Below are positions 17,050 to 25,647 of a stretch of 64,000 bases of DNA, piece after piece. The position numbers were made by a program, and so were the translations under genes. The stretch spans positions 186,001 through 250,000 of the forward strand of contig NZ_JAUSTQ010000001.1 in NCBI RefSeq assembly GCF_030812915.1, in the 5' to 3' direction. Below the pieces are notes generated by a model. That model searched no databases. It saw only the letters and a list, made by a program, of their open reading frames with translations, and was not told where the DNA came from. The DNA comes from Alkalibacillus salilacus (GTDB lineage Bacteria; Bacillota; Bacilli; Bacillales; Alkalibacillaceae). Position 1 is the stretch's first letter, and each line of letters begins with the position of its first letter.

Positions 17050-20000
17050 GATAGTCAACCTCCTTCATTTTTCTTACAGCAACGTATTCATCACGTTGAT
17101 TACCAATAGGTCCATAGTAGTTAAACCCATAACTTATTTGTGCATAGCCACCTACCATTTGTGTTGGTTTCACATGAATTCTCGTTGGTGCATTGTGACT
17201 ACCTCCACGCTCGCCTGTGATTTCTGATCCTGGAACATTGATGTGTTTATCTTGAGCGTGATACATAAACATCGTACCTTCAGGCATACGGTGACTGACA
17301 ACAGCTCTAGCTGTTACTACCCCATTTCGGTTATAAACTTCAACCCAAGCATTATCCTCAATATCATGTTTCTTAGCATCTACATCACTAAGCCAAACCG
17401 TAGGACCACCTCTAAATAATTGCAACATATGCAAGTTATCTTGATAAGTACTGTGAATATTCCACTTACCATGAGGTGTTAGATAACGTAAGACAAGTGC
17501 ATCTCTTCCTCCGACAACTTTCTTATCATTTGAGCCGAATACCATTGGCGGTAATGTCGGTTTGTAGACAGGCATGGCTTCGCCAAAATTCAAGAAAATC
17601 TCATGGTCGATATAGAAATGTTGTCTTCCTGTTAACGTTCTAAATGGTACTCTACGTTCAATATTCGTTGTAAATGGTGAATAACGTTTCTCACCTTTAT
17701 TAGAACCCGTGAAGACAGGTGTCGGTATGACTTCACGTGGTTGAGCTGTGATTTGATCAAAAGTAATTTTCTCACCAGCCCGATCAGATGATAAGTCTTT
17801 TAATGGAACACCAAAATCTTTCTCAGCTGACTCATAGGCTTTTTGTGAAACAGCACCGTTTGTAGCAGATGATAAGTGCAACATCGCGTTCACCACTTGA
17901 CGGGCTGTGTGTAATTTTGGTTTACCGTTCTTAACGCTATCGTCAAAATAAGAACCGTTAATCCGTTTTAATTCTTCGTATTCTTCTTTGACTGAGAAAG
18001 AGACACCGTGAGCTCCAAGTTTACCTGTACCAACATTAGGTCCTAAGGTGACATATTTATTGAATATTTCGGTGTAGTCTCTTTCTACAATTTTAATATT
18101 TGGCATTGTTTTACCCGGAATAGCTTCGACCTCACCTTTTTTCCAATCTTTCACCAAACCATTAGGTTGCGCAATTTCATCTTTTGAATCATGCCCTAGT
18201 GGTGTGGTTACGACATCTTGATGTTTACCAGGCAAATAATCTTTCGCCATTTGTGAGAATACATCCGCTAGTGATCGGTAAATATCCCAGTCAGAACGCG
18301 CTTCCCATAGGGGATTAATTGCTGGGTTAAACGGATTTACAAATGGGTGCATATCAGTAGATGATAAATCTGTTTTTTCATACCATGTTGCAGCAGGTAA
18401 TACAATATCTGCGTAAATTGGTGTTGATGTCATACGGAAGTCGAGTGCACAAAGCAAGTCGAGTTTACCTTCAGTATCTTCACGCCAAACAATTTCTTCA
18501 GGTTTTTCGTTTTCATTAGGTGATGATAACAAGCCATCAGATGTACCGAGTAAATGCTTCATGAAGTATTCTTGACCTTTTGCTGAACTTGAGATTAAAT
18601 TCGAACGCCAAACAAATAGTGTTCTTGGGAAGTTCTCTTCAGCGTCTGGGTCAGATACAGCGAAATCCATCTCACCTGACTTCAACTGATCGACGGTATA
18701 TTGAATAATCTCTTCTGTTGTCATTTTGCCAGCATTTTTAGCATCTTCAGCTACTTGTAAGCTACTCTTATTAAACTGTGGATATGAAGGTAACCAACCA
18801 AGTCGTGCTGCCAATACGTTGTAGTCTGCTGGGTGTTGATAACGAACAGATTGATAGGTTGGTGATTTTAACGACTCTGTACCCATTTCTTCGTATTTCC
18901 ATTGATCCGTTGCAAAATAATAAAATGATGTCGCGTTTTGCAAACGTGGTGGTGCTTGCCAATCCTTCGCGAATGCAATACTATTCCAACCTTCAATTGG
19001 ACGAACTTTTTCTTGACCCACATAGTGAGCCCAACCGCCGCCGTTTTTACCTTGTGAGGCTGTCAAAACTACTAAATTTAAGATCGAACGATAAATCGTA
19101 TCACTGTTAAACCAGTGGTTAATACCAGCTCCCATAATGATCATGGAGCGACCATCAGTATCGATAGCGTTTTGCGCAAATTCACGTGCCACTTGAGTGA
19201 CAAGCGACGCTTTTACTCCTGTAATTCGCTCCTGCCATGCAGGTGTATAAATGGACTCTTCGTCATCATAACCTTTCGCCTCATAAGGACTATCTGACTT
19301 CTTCACTCCATATTGGCTAATCATCATGTCATAAACAGTTGATACGTATTTTTGAGTACCATCAGCTAAAGTAATCGTTTTAACCGGAATAGGTCGTTTA
19401 AAGGTACTATTACCATCATCATCAAAGTAAGGGTAGACCACTTCTGTCCATTCTGCATCATCCTCAGTAACCGACAGTGAAGGGTCAATAAACGTACCAT
19501 CTTCATTTTCCAAAATTAAGTTCCAATCTTGGTCTTTTTCCCAGCGCTGACCCATCGTGCCATTTGGTACTACAATTTCTTTTGCTTGTTGATCAAATAA
19601 TACCGGCTTCCAATCAGCATTTTCACTTGTTTCTTCTGTTAAATCACTTTCTCTCACAAAACGACCTGTTGTTAGTTCGCCATGTTCATTTTCATCTAAC
19701 ATGATCAAGAACGGTAAGTCTGTGTATTGTTTCGCATAATCAATAAATAATGGTTCTTGTCGTTGTTCATAAAACTCATCGAGAATGACGTGTGTCATCG
19801 CTTGAGCAACAGCAGCATCCGTACCAGGGTTTGGCGCTAACCAGTTGTCCGCAAATTTGACGTTTTCAGCATAGTCTGGAGCGACCGACACGACTTTAGC
19901 CCCTTTGTAACGAACTTCTGTCATAAAGTGTGCATCTGGAGTACGTGTCATTGGAACGTTCGAGCCCCACATCATTAAGTAACCTGTATTGAACCAGTCT

Positions 20001-20719
20001 GATGATTCAGGAACATCTGTCTGTTCGCCCCAAATTTGTGGGGATGATGGTGGTAAGTCCGCATACCAATCATAGAAGCTTAACATTTCTCCACCTAACA
20101 GACTGATGAAACGAGCACCTGATGCGTAGCTTGCCATTGACATAGCAGGAATTGGTGTAAAACCTGCTATACGATCAGGACCATATTTCTTAATCGTATA
20201 GATGAGTTGAGCTGAAATCATTTCTAAAGCCGCTTGCCAATGGACACGTACATGACCACCTTTACCGCGCGCTTGCTTATAAGCTTTTTCTTTCTCAGGA
20301 TCTTCTACGATGCTTGCCCATGCATCAATTGAGCTGTCAAATTCTTCTCTTGCTTCACGCCATAAGCGCCATAGTTTACCGCGCATATATGGATATTTAA
20401 CGCGAAGCGGGCTGTACTCATACCATGAGAAAGAAGCACCACGCGGACAACCTCGCGGCTCAAATTCTGGCATATCAGGACCACATGACGGATAATCAAT
20501 TTGTTGATTTTCCCATGTAATGATGCCGTTTTTCACAAATACTTTCCAGCTACATGATCCTGTACAGTTAACCCCGTGTGTTGTACGAATCACTTTGTCA
20601 TGCGACCATCTTTGACGGTACATATTCTCCCAATCACGATTGCGCTCTTCTAAAATCGACCAATTACCCGAGTACTTTTCCGTCGGCTTAAAGTATCTCA
20701 ACCCTAACTTCTCTAACAT
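17039..20719 (-). CDS. narG: Respiratory nitrate reductase alpha subunit (molybdenum)
   Basis: A 1226-aa catalytic subunit reducing nitrate to nitrite at the inner face of the membrane. The N-terminal HGVNCTGSCSW motif provides the His and Cys ligands of the FS0 cluster. The molybdenum-ligand Asp lies in FYDWYADLPPSSPQ, followed by GEQTDVPES and WGSNVPMTRTPDAHF. Length is normal and no Tat signal is needed. The ribosome site (GAGGAG) is about 12 bases from the ATG. It is the first gene of narGHJI-nreABC, separated from modB by a terminator, so it has its own promoter. Confidence 0.98.
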   Translation of the reverse strand: MLEKLGLRYFKPTEKYSGNWSILEERNRDWENMYRQRWSHDKVIRTTHGVNCTGSCSWKVFVKNGIITWENQQIDYPSCGPDMPEFEPRGCPRGASFSWYEYSPLRVKYPYMRGKLWRLWREAREEFDSSIDAWASIVEDPEKEKAYKQARGKGGHVRVHWQAALEMISAQLIYTIKKYGPDRIAGFTPIPAMSMASYASGARFISLLGGEMLSFYDWYADLPPSSPQIWGEQTDVPESSDWFNTGYLMMWGSNVPMTRTPDAHFMTEVRYKGAKVVSVAPDYAENVKFADNWLAPNPGTDAAVAQAMTHVILDEFYEQRQEPLFIDYAKQYTDLPFLIMLDENEHGELTTGRFVRESDLTEETSENADWKPVLFDQQAKEIVVPNGTMGQRWEKDQDWNLILENEDGTFIDPSLSVTEDDAEWTEVVYPYFDDDGNSTFKRPIPVKTITLADGTQKYVSTVYDMMISQYGVKKSDSPYEAKGYDDEESIYTPAWQERITGVKASLVTQVAREFAQNAIDTDGRSMIIMGAGINHWFNSDTIYRSILNLVVLTASQGKNGGGWAHYVGQEKVRPIEGWNSIAFAKDWQAPPRLQNATSFYYFATDQWKYEEMGTESLKSPTYQSVRYQHPADYNVLAARLGWLPSYPQFNKSSLQVAEDAKNAGKMTTEEIIQYTVDQLKSGEMDFAVSDPDAEENFPRTLFVWRSNLISSSAKGQEYFMKHLLGTSDGLLSSPNENEKPEEIVWREDTEGKLDLLCALDFRMTSTPIYADIVLPAATWYEKTDLSSTDMHPFVNPFNPAINPLWEARSDWDIYRSLADVFSQMAKDYLPGKHQDVVTTPLGHDSKDEIAQPNGLVKDWKKGEVEAIPGKTMPNIKIVERDYTEIFNKYVTLGPNVGTGKLGAHGVSFSVKEEYEELKRINGSYFDDSVKNGKPKLHTARQVVNAMLHLSSATNGAVSQKAYESAEKDFGVPLKDLSSDRAGEKITFDQITAQPREVIPTPVFTGSNKGEKRYSPFTTNIERRVPFRTLTGRQHFYIDHEIFLNFGEAMPVYKPTLPPMVFGSNDKKVVGGRDALVLRYLTPHGKWNIHSTYQDNLHMLQLFRGGPTVWLSDVDAKKHDIEDNAWVEVYNRNGVVTARAVVSHRMPEGTMFMYHAQDKHINVPGSEITGERGGSHNAPTRIHVKPTQMVGGYAQISYGFNYYGPIGNQRDEYVAVRKMKEVDYLEN

Positions 20720-20798
20720 GACTGCTCGTCACTCCTCTTCTGATCCAACTTCGTATGATTTAATTTCATTATGATAGAATTAGCTTTTTTCAACCATT

Positions 20799-20832
20799 AG
20801 GGAAAAGCCTATTCTAGTTAAGGAAATCCCTG
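20799..20832 (-). promoter_or_regulatory. Candidate NreC sites upstream of narG
   Basis: On the plus strand TAGGGAAAAGCC (from 20799) and AAGGAAATCCCT (20821-20832) are two related imperfect AGGGA-N2-TCCCT palindromes 21 bases apart, two helical turns. They lie 80-113 bases before the narG start. A related, better palindrome lies upstream of the hemerythrin/NreA2 genes at 39515. Binding by NreC, a NarL-family protein, is inferred from location and the 7-2-7 layout. Confidence 0.4.
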
Positions 20833-20894
20833 TAGTCTAAATCTAAGTCTATTTTTCTAAAAAATGATTAATGACTATGAAGCTGCTGCAAGAC

Positions 20895-20925
20895 AAAAAT
20901 AAGCCCCAGATATGATCTGAGGCTT
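20895..20925 (-). terminator. Terminator of modAB
   Basis: On the minus strand AAGCCTCAGAT pairs with ATCTGGGGCTT (one G-U) around a 3-base loop and is followed by ATTTTT. It separates modAB from narG. Confidence 0.85.
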
Positions 20926-20940
20926 CTCGTAACATTTACA

Positions 20941-21597
20941 TTAATAGGGTTTTGATCTTGATTTTGTCTGTGCGAACCATAGCAATAATAGTGTGGTCAC
21001 CGTTAGGAGTACGACCATAATATTAGCTTCAGTCATACGATTCGCTTGCACCGCATCATAAATCGCTATGGATAACGTTTGTGTCTCACCAGGTATATTC
21101 CCAGCAACCATTAATGTCGCACCGAATTCTCCCATCGCTCGGGCAAACCCTAAAGTCACCCCAGCAATAATTCCTCGATAAGATAATGGTATAATCACCC
21201 ATAATAACTGTTGCCATTTGCTAGCTCCATCTAATTCAGACGCACGTAGTAACTCTGAATCAATTGACTCAAACGCAACCTGAATCGGACGAATAACTAA
21301 AGGTAATGCAGCGATTGTCGCGACAATCACAGCAGCTTTCCATGTGAATAATATTTGTCCTCCAATCAGTGTTGTTAGCCAAGATTGATGACTAAGTATG
21401 ACAAGTATATAGTAACCTAAAACTGTTGGTGGAAGGATCAAAGGAACAGTCACTAAAATCGATAATAAACGAGCTAAACGACTATTAGACGTCGCAAACC
21501 ACCACGCTAAAATTGTTCCCATTGCAAATGCAAACACCGTTGCTAACAACGCCACCTGCAATGATAACCATAATGCTGATAGATCAATTGAATTCAT
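20941..21597 (-). CDS. modB: Molybdate ABC transporter permease
   Basis: A 218-aa permease with five membrane helices and the binding-protein-dependent transport signature (LPLVIRPIQVAFESID, then ASELDGASKWQQLLWVIIPLSYRGIIAG for the EAA loop). With ModA it imports molybdate for the nitrate reductase cofactor. It overlaps modA by 4 bases. No modC ATPase follows here, so the ATPase must be encoded elsewhere or shared with another importer. Confidence 0.92.
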   Translation of the reverse strand: MNSIDLSALWLSLQVALLATVFAFAMGTILAWWFATSNSRLARLLSILVTVPLILPPTVLGYYILVILSHQSWLTTLIGGQILFTWKAAVIVATIAALPLVIRPIQVAFESIDSELLRASELDGASKWQQLLWVIIPLSYRGIIAGVTLGFARAMGEFGATLMVAGNIPGETQTLSIAIYDAVQANRMTEANIMVVLLTVTTLLLLWFAQTKSRSKPY

Positions 21598-22325
21598 GGC
21601 ACATCAAACCCATTCTCCTGTAGAATTTCTTTCGCTTGATTACTCTTTAAAAACTCAAACCATTTTTGTATAGTGGCTTCTGGAACCTCTGAATCAATTA
21701 CCCTTCCCATCACATGTTTTATTGGTTCATGTTGACTGGTTTCAATGACTTCATATGGTAAGTTCAAATCATTCATAAATGACAATGAAATCAAACCCGC
21801 ATCAATATCTCCTGTTTTCATCTGATAAATGGTAGCACGCATATTCGCTCCATATATAATAGAATATTGCTCTTCATCCCACCAAGATTTATGCTGTAAC
21901 ACTTCATTAGCTGCGCGACCAAAAGGGGCTGTCTCCGGATTTGCCATCACAATCGATTGAAATTGTTCAAAATCAAAATTAGACTGATAAACGAATGCTA
22001 AGCGACCAAAGGCAAAAGTTGGTTCTTCCGGCATGTCAACCGCGTCATCAGCTAATCGCTCCATCACTTGATAATCAGCTGCTAGAAAAGCGTCATACGG
22101 CGCACCACGCTTAAGTTGAACCGCTAACGTTTCAGTTGCCCCATACGTCACAGAGACATCGATATCTGTTTTTTGAGTAAACTCATTTATCAATTGTTCC
22201 ATCGGATGGTACAACCCAGAAGAAACAGCAACCGTCAAATTGTCTTCATCATTCTTATCAGTGTTTTGACAAGCTGTTAAGATCAGTACAATCAAACACA
22301 TGACCAACCATAGTTTACGTACCAA
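21594..22325 (-). CDS. modA: Molybdate-binding lipoprotein
   Basis: A 243-aa type II periplasmic-binding protein with a lipoprotein signal peptide ending in ILTAC (Cys about residue 19). ModA-like stretches are VAVSSGLYHPMEQLI, VSVTYGATETLAVQLKRGAPYDAFLAAD and the C-terminal EILQENGFDVP. It captures molybdate or tungstate outside the cell. The start is a TTG preceded by GGAGAGGTG. It is paired with modB and lies upstream of narG on the same strand, so the substrate fits its neighbours. Confidence 0.9.
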   Translation of the reverse strand: MVRKLWLVMCLIVLILTACQNTDKNDEDNLTVAVSSGLYHPMEQLINEFTQKTDIDVSVTYGATETLAVQLKRGAPYDAFLAADYQVMERLADDAVDMPEEPTFAFGRLAFVYQSNFDFEQFQSIVMANPETAPFGRAANEVLQHKSWWDEEQYSIIYGANMRATIYQMKTGDIDAGLISLSFMNDLNLPYEVIETSQHEPIKHVMGRVIDSEVPEATIQKWFEFLKSNQAKEILQENGFDVP

Positions 22326-22423
22326 AACACACCTCTCCTCTATAAATCTATCCGCATTATACCATGAGCAATATGATTAATAGGCTGCAAATTCAACTCA
22401 ATTGTGTTCGTTAATTCAAAATC

Positions 22424-22459
22424 AAAAAACCATCCCCAATTGTAAAGGAATGGTTTTTT
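22424..22459 (-). terminator. Terminator after the ScdA/RIC gene
   Basis: AAAAAACCAT and ATGGTTTTTT arms (22424-22459) with a paired GG/CC extension and T run on the minus strand, 27 bases after the stop at 22486. Confidence 0.8.
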
Positions 22460-22485
22460 ACGGTCTATGATGTTTGTTAAATTGA

Positions 22486-23190
22486 TTAATCAGCTAATTT
22501 TGACCGAACACGATCGAATAAAACATGGTTTTCTAAATGAATATGATTAAATGTGTCTTTTTCTAACATTTGAAGACGGTCATACACAACGCGATAAGTG
22601 CCACATGCTGATTCAGGTGGTGTGAAGTCGTTCGTGATGTCACGAAGCGTTTTAAACGCCTGACCCGCGTCATCATGTTCATCGACTAAATGATCCATTT
22701 CTTCATTTAAGGCTTTACGTGATTCGTCACTTGGGTCTTGTTCAAAACGGATTATTTTCGGAAAGACATTTTCATCTTCATCATCTTGGTGATGCATTAA
22801 ATTGACTTTGAGATTATCGAATATTTCTTTAATTTGTAATAGGTGTGGTTGACCATCGCCGTGAACCTTTGCTACACGGTCTACGTAAGGTTCAAGGGCT
22901 GGTAATTCGTCACGCAAAAATCGGTGGTGTTTCATTTGGATATAGCGCACTAATTCTTCATCCGTTAATTTATCTGGATCGATACCATCAAATTGTTGAT
23001 TAGATGTTTGGATTTTGTCTATTTCAGCTAATAGCTCGTCAACATTCACGAATTTATTCTCTGCCGCTTCTTCAATTGGAATTTTACCACCGCAACAGAA
23101 ATCAATTCGATTTTGACGGAACACATCACTCGACTGCGGTACTTCCTTTACAACATCAGCTACATGCATGTCTTTCGTTATCGTTTTCAT
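22486..23190 (-). CDS. scdA: Iron-sulfur cluster repair di-iron protein (ScdA/RIC/YtfE)
   Basis: A 234-aa protein with an N-terminal ScdA domain (DVVKEVPQSSDVFRQNRIDFCCGGK, with its CC pair) and a C-terminal hemerythrin domain with ligands in MKHHRFLRDELP, LMHHQDDEDENVFP, LVDEHDDAG and HIHLENHVLF. RIC proteins repair iron-sulfur clusters damaged by nitric oxide or peroxide. The ATG at 23190 is chosen because GGGAGG lies 7 bases upstream. It is the last gene of the cba cluster, which fits NO being produced or consumed by its neighbours. Confidence 0.93.
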   Translation of the reverse strand: MKTITKDMHVADVVKEVPQSSDVFRQNRIDFCCGGKIPIEEAAENKFVNVDELLAEIDKIQTSNQQFDGIDPDKLTDEELVRYIQMKHHRFLRDELPALEPYVDRVAKVHGDGQPHLLQIKEIFDNLKVNLMHHQDDEDENVFPKIIRFEQDPSDESRKALNEEMDHLVDEHDDAGQAFKTLRDITNDFTPPESACGTYRVVYDRLQMLEKDTFNHIHLENHVLFDRVRSKLAD

Positions 23191-23252
23191 AAAACAACCT
23201 CCCATAGTGTTTTATTTATTAAGAACAATACCCTAAAATCAATCATCACAAT

Positions 23253-24392
23253 TCACTTTTTATTCTTTTGTCGGTCTGCTTTCATTTTTTCTCGCCAGGC
23301 TTTTGGAATATAAACGCAATACGGTTCACTTTCTAAATAATCTCCTGTGACATTATAAGCTCGAGAACGTGACCCTCCGCACACATACCGGAATTCACAT
23401 ACACCACATTTTCCTTTATATTGATCGGGATCACGCAGTTGTTTAAATACATCCGAGTGTCGGTAAATATCTGCTAATGACTGCATGCGAATATTGCCTG
23501 CTTTTACTGGTAATAAGCCACTCGGGTAAACGTCCCCTGTGTGTGAAATGAACACAAATCCATTTCCGTCATTAACACCTTTCGGGGCACGGCCAAGTCC
23601 ATCCAATTGTCCTGTTTTACCTGACATCAACGCATCTTCATAATTAATTTGTTCGTGTTCATTTAAATTCTCGCGCATTTTATTTTGAATAACGACACGT
23701 CGATAATGTTGTGCAGCAGTTGTCTTTATATCAAATGAAACATGTTTTGATTTTTCATACAACCATCTTAATACTTTCTCGTGTTCGGCCGGTGAAATCA
23801 TATCGCTTTCCTTTCCACGCCCTGTTGGGACAAGAAAGAACACACTCCATAATACACAGCCCAACTCTTCCATTAAGTCAGCCATTTCTTCTAAATAATC
23901 GACGTTATACCGTGAAATCACGGTGTTGACTTGAAGCGGCATCTCTAATTCTTGTAAGTACGAAATAGCATTCATCGTTAAATCATATGAACCATTCGTT
24001 CCACGGAAATAGTCATGTACTTCTTTGTTATGACCATCAATACTAAAAGCCCAGCGCGCTAACCCAACATCCTTCGCCTTACGCATGGCTTCTTTTGTAA
24101 CATTTGGTGTTGCTGAAGGCGTCATCGACACGCGCACACCTTTTTGAACAGCATATTCAGCAATATCAAAGACATCTGGACGCTCTAGTGGATCTCCACC
24201 AGTAAACACAAGTAACGGATTGTTCATCTCATAGATATCATCAATTAGTTTCTTACCTTCTTCAAAATCAATTTCCAAGGGGTGTCTGTGATACTGAGCT
24301 TCTGCTCGGCAATGCAAACATTTCAGCTGACAGGCACGCGTTAATTCCCAAATAACGATAAACGGATCTTCATTATAATCTCGATCAAACAT
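23253..24392 (-). CDS. Radical SAM/SPASM-domain protein
   Basis: A 379-aa radical SAM enzyme. The cluster-binding motif is CQLKCLHC (about residues 19-26), followed by TGGDPLERPD. The C-terminal SPASM-like cysteines include CGVCEFRYVCGGSR and a final Cys near EPYC. It resembles the AhbD/NirJ group and a SPASM family of unknown role, but not closely enough for a substrate. Bacilli make heme by the coproporphyrin route, so an AhbD role is unlikely. The ATG at 24392 follows AGAGGTG by 6 bases. Its place in the cba cluster suggests maturation of a heme or copper enzyme. Confidence 0.8.
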   Translation of the reverse strand: MFDRDYNEDPFIVIWELTRACQLKCLHCRAEAQYHRHPLEIDFEEGKKLIDDIYEMNNPLLVFTGGDPLERPDVFDIAEYAVQKGVRVSMTPSATPNVTKEAMRKAKDVGLARWAFSIDGHNKEVHDYFRGTNGSYDLTMNAISYLQELEMPLQVNTVISRYNVDYLEEMADLMEELGCVLWSVFFLVPTGRGKESDMISPAEHEKVLRWLYEKSKHVSFDIKTTAAQHYRRVVIQNKMRENLNEHEQINYEDALMSGKTGQLDGLGRAPKGVNDGNGFVFISHTGDVYPSGLLPVKAGNIRMQSLADIYRHSDVFKQLRDPDQYKGKCGVCEFRYVCGGSRSRAYNVTGDYLESEPYCVYIPKAWREKMKADRQKNKK

Positions 24393-24448
24393 GTCAAACA
24401 CCTCTAGTCTTTATTTTGGATGATCATAATGGACATTCTCTTCAACAT

Positions 24449-25003
24449 CTATTCATAAGCATCTGGATCAAATAACCATACATAAGCTAAATAGCCAGTA
24501 ATAGCAAAACCCATAATCAGAAAGCTCCAACCTAGTGTCAGCTGCTCAACTTGCAAGTAATTGTTACAAAGCTGGCTATCAGAAAATATATAAAGCGACC
24601 CAACACTCGTGACCATAATAAATAGAATAAGTAGTATACTATGTTTAATCGTCGTTGAAAGTTTTGGAAAGCTATCACGTAATGGTACACCTGCTAAAAA
24701 AGCTAAATTGATAAATTTAAATAACTCAACATTAACCGATAACAACGCATCGTCCATTGTTCGTGGAATCATCCAATAACCTAAAATCAAGACGAAAAGC
24801 ACAATGCCAGGCAAACCATCTTCATTCCATTTTTCAAAAAAGCTAGAAAAACGTTTAATGATTGGCTTAGCCATCAAAAACCCGGCTAAAATGATGAGTG
24901 GCATCTGCATATGCATGTGCAAAATCATCATTGATTCTAAAAAGTCACGCACAGGCGGGAGGAATAAGAAAATCCATAACAGTAATCCGATAAGACTTTG
25001 CAT
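24449..25003 (-). CDS. Integral membrane protein of the cba cluster
   Basis: A 184-aa protein with five or six hydrophobic helices and a His/Met-rich segment ILHMHMQMPLIILAG in the second helix, a feature seen in copper-handling assembly proteins such as the CtaG group. No family is recognised with certainty. It overlaps the SCO gene's stop by one to three bases and precedes the radical SAM gene, so it belongs to the same operon. A role in copper delivery or enzyme assembly is inferred. Confidence 0.7.
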   Translation of the reverse strand: MQSLIGLLLWIFLFLPPVRDFLESMMILHMHMQMPLIILAGFLMAKPIIKRFSSFFEKWNEDGLPGIVLFVLILGYWMIPRTMDDALLSVNVELFKFINLAFLAGVPLRDSFPKLSTTIKHSILLILFIMVTSVGSLYIFSDSQLCNNYLQVEQLTLGWSFLIMGFAITGYLAYVWLFDPDAYE

Positions 25004-25623
25004 TAGCCTCCCTCGCTTTCTAACACATTTTCAAGCCGATCAACCGCACCATCTATATCTCTAAAATCCATCACATCTATCAGACGACCATCAGGGTTGA
25101 CGAGGTAGAATGCTGAATTATGTGTATAATGATCATTTCCATCAGGAATGACAATGACTTCAAAGGCATCAAGTAATGATTGTAATTCGTCTTGATTATT
25201 TATCCTAGCCATCCGCCAATCTTCCCCATCACTACCAAAGTATTGGCGGTAATTATCAAGAACCTCTGGCTTATCTCGTTCTGGATCAAAACTAATACTT
25301 AAAAACTGAACTTGGTCATGAAGATTTTCCGTTGCTTCGAATACCTCTGCCATATTTTCTTCTAACTCAATACAAACATCGGAACAAGCTGAATAGAAAA
25401 ACGTCATAAACACATATTGTCCTTCAAATTCGGAGAAAGGATATGTTCTTGCTTGCGAATCTTCCAAAGTGACTTCTGGAAACAAAGGTTGATGATCTGT
25501 TAATTCCTGTGTGCGTGCTTCTTCAGCTGTAAAAGCTGTAAATCCATCTGTCCCCACAAAATAGATCCCAACGTTCACTACTAACACAATGGCAATCGCT
25601 ATAATCGTTTTGCGTTTCAACAT
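25003..25623 (-). CDS. SCO1/SenC-family copper assembly protein
   Basis: A 206-aa thioredoxin-fold protein anchored by one N-terminal helix (residues 6-24). The copper ligands are C80 and C84 (SACSDVC) and a distal His in DHYTHNSAFYLV. SCO proteins load the binuclear CuA site of subunit II. The ATG at 25623 follows GGAGGAGAGG; a longer start would cover this site. It lies 24 bases after cbaA and supports CuA assembly in CbaB. Confidence 0.92.
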   Translation of the reverse strand: MLKRKTIIAIAIVLVVNVGIYFVGTDGFTAFTAEEARTQELTDHQPLFPEVTLEDSQARTYPFSEFEGQYVFMTFFYSACSDVCIELEENMAEVFEATENLHDQVQFLSISFDPERDKPEVLDNYRQYFGSDGEDWRMARINNQDELQSLLDAFEVIVIPDGNDHYTHNSAFYLVNPDGRLIDVMDFRDIDGAVDRLENVLESEGG

Positions 25624-25647
25624 ATCCTCTCCTCCTTTCAATCAAAT

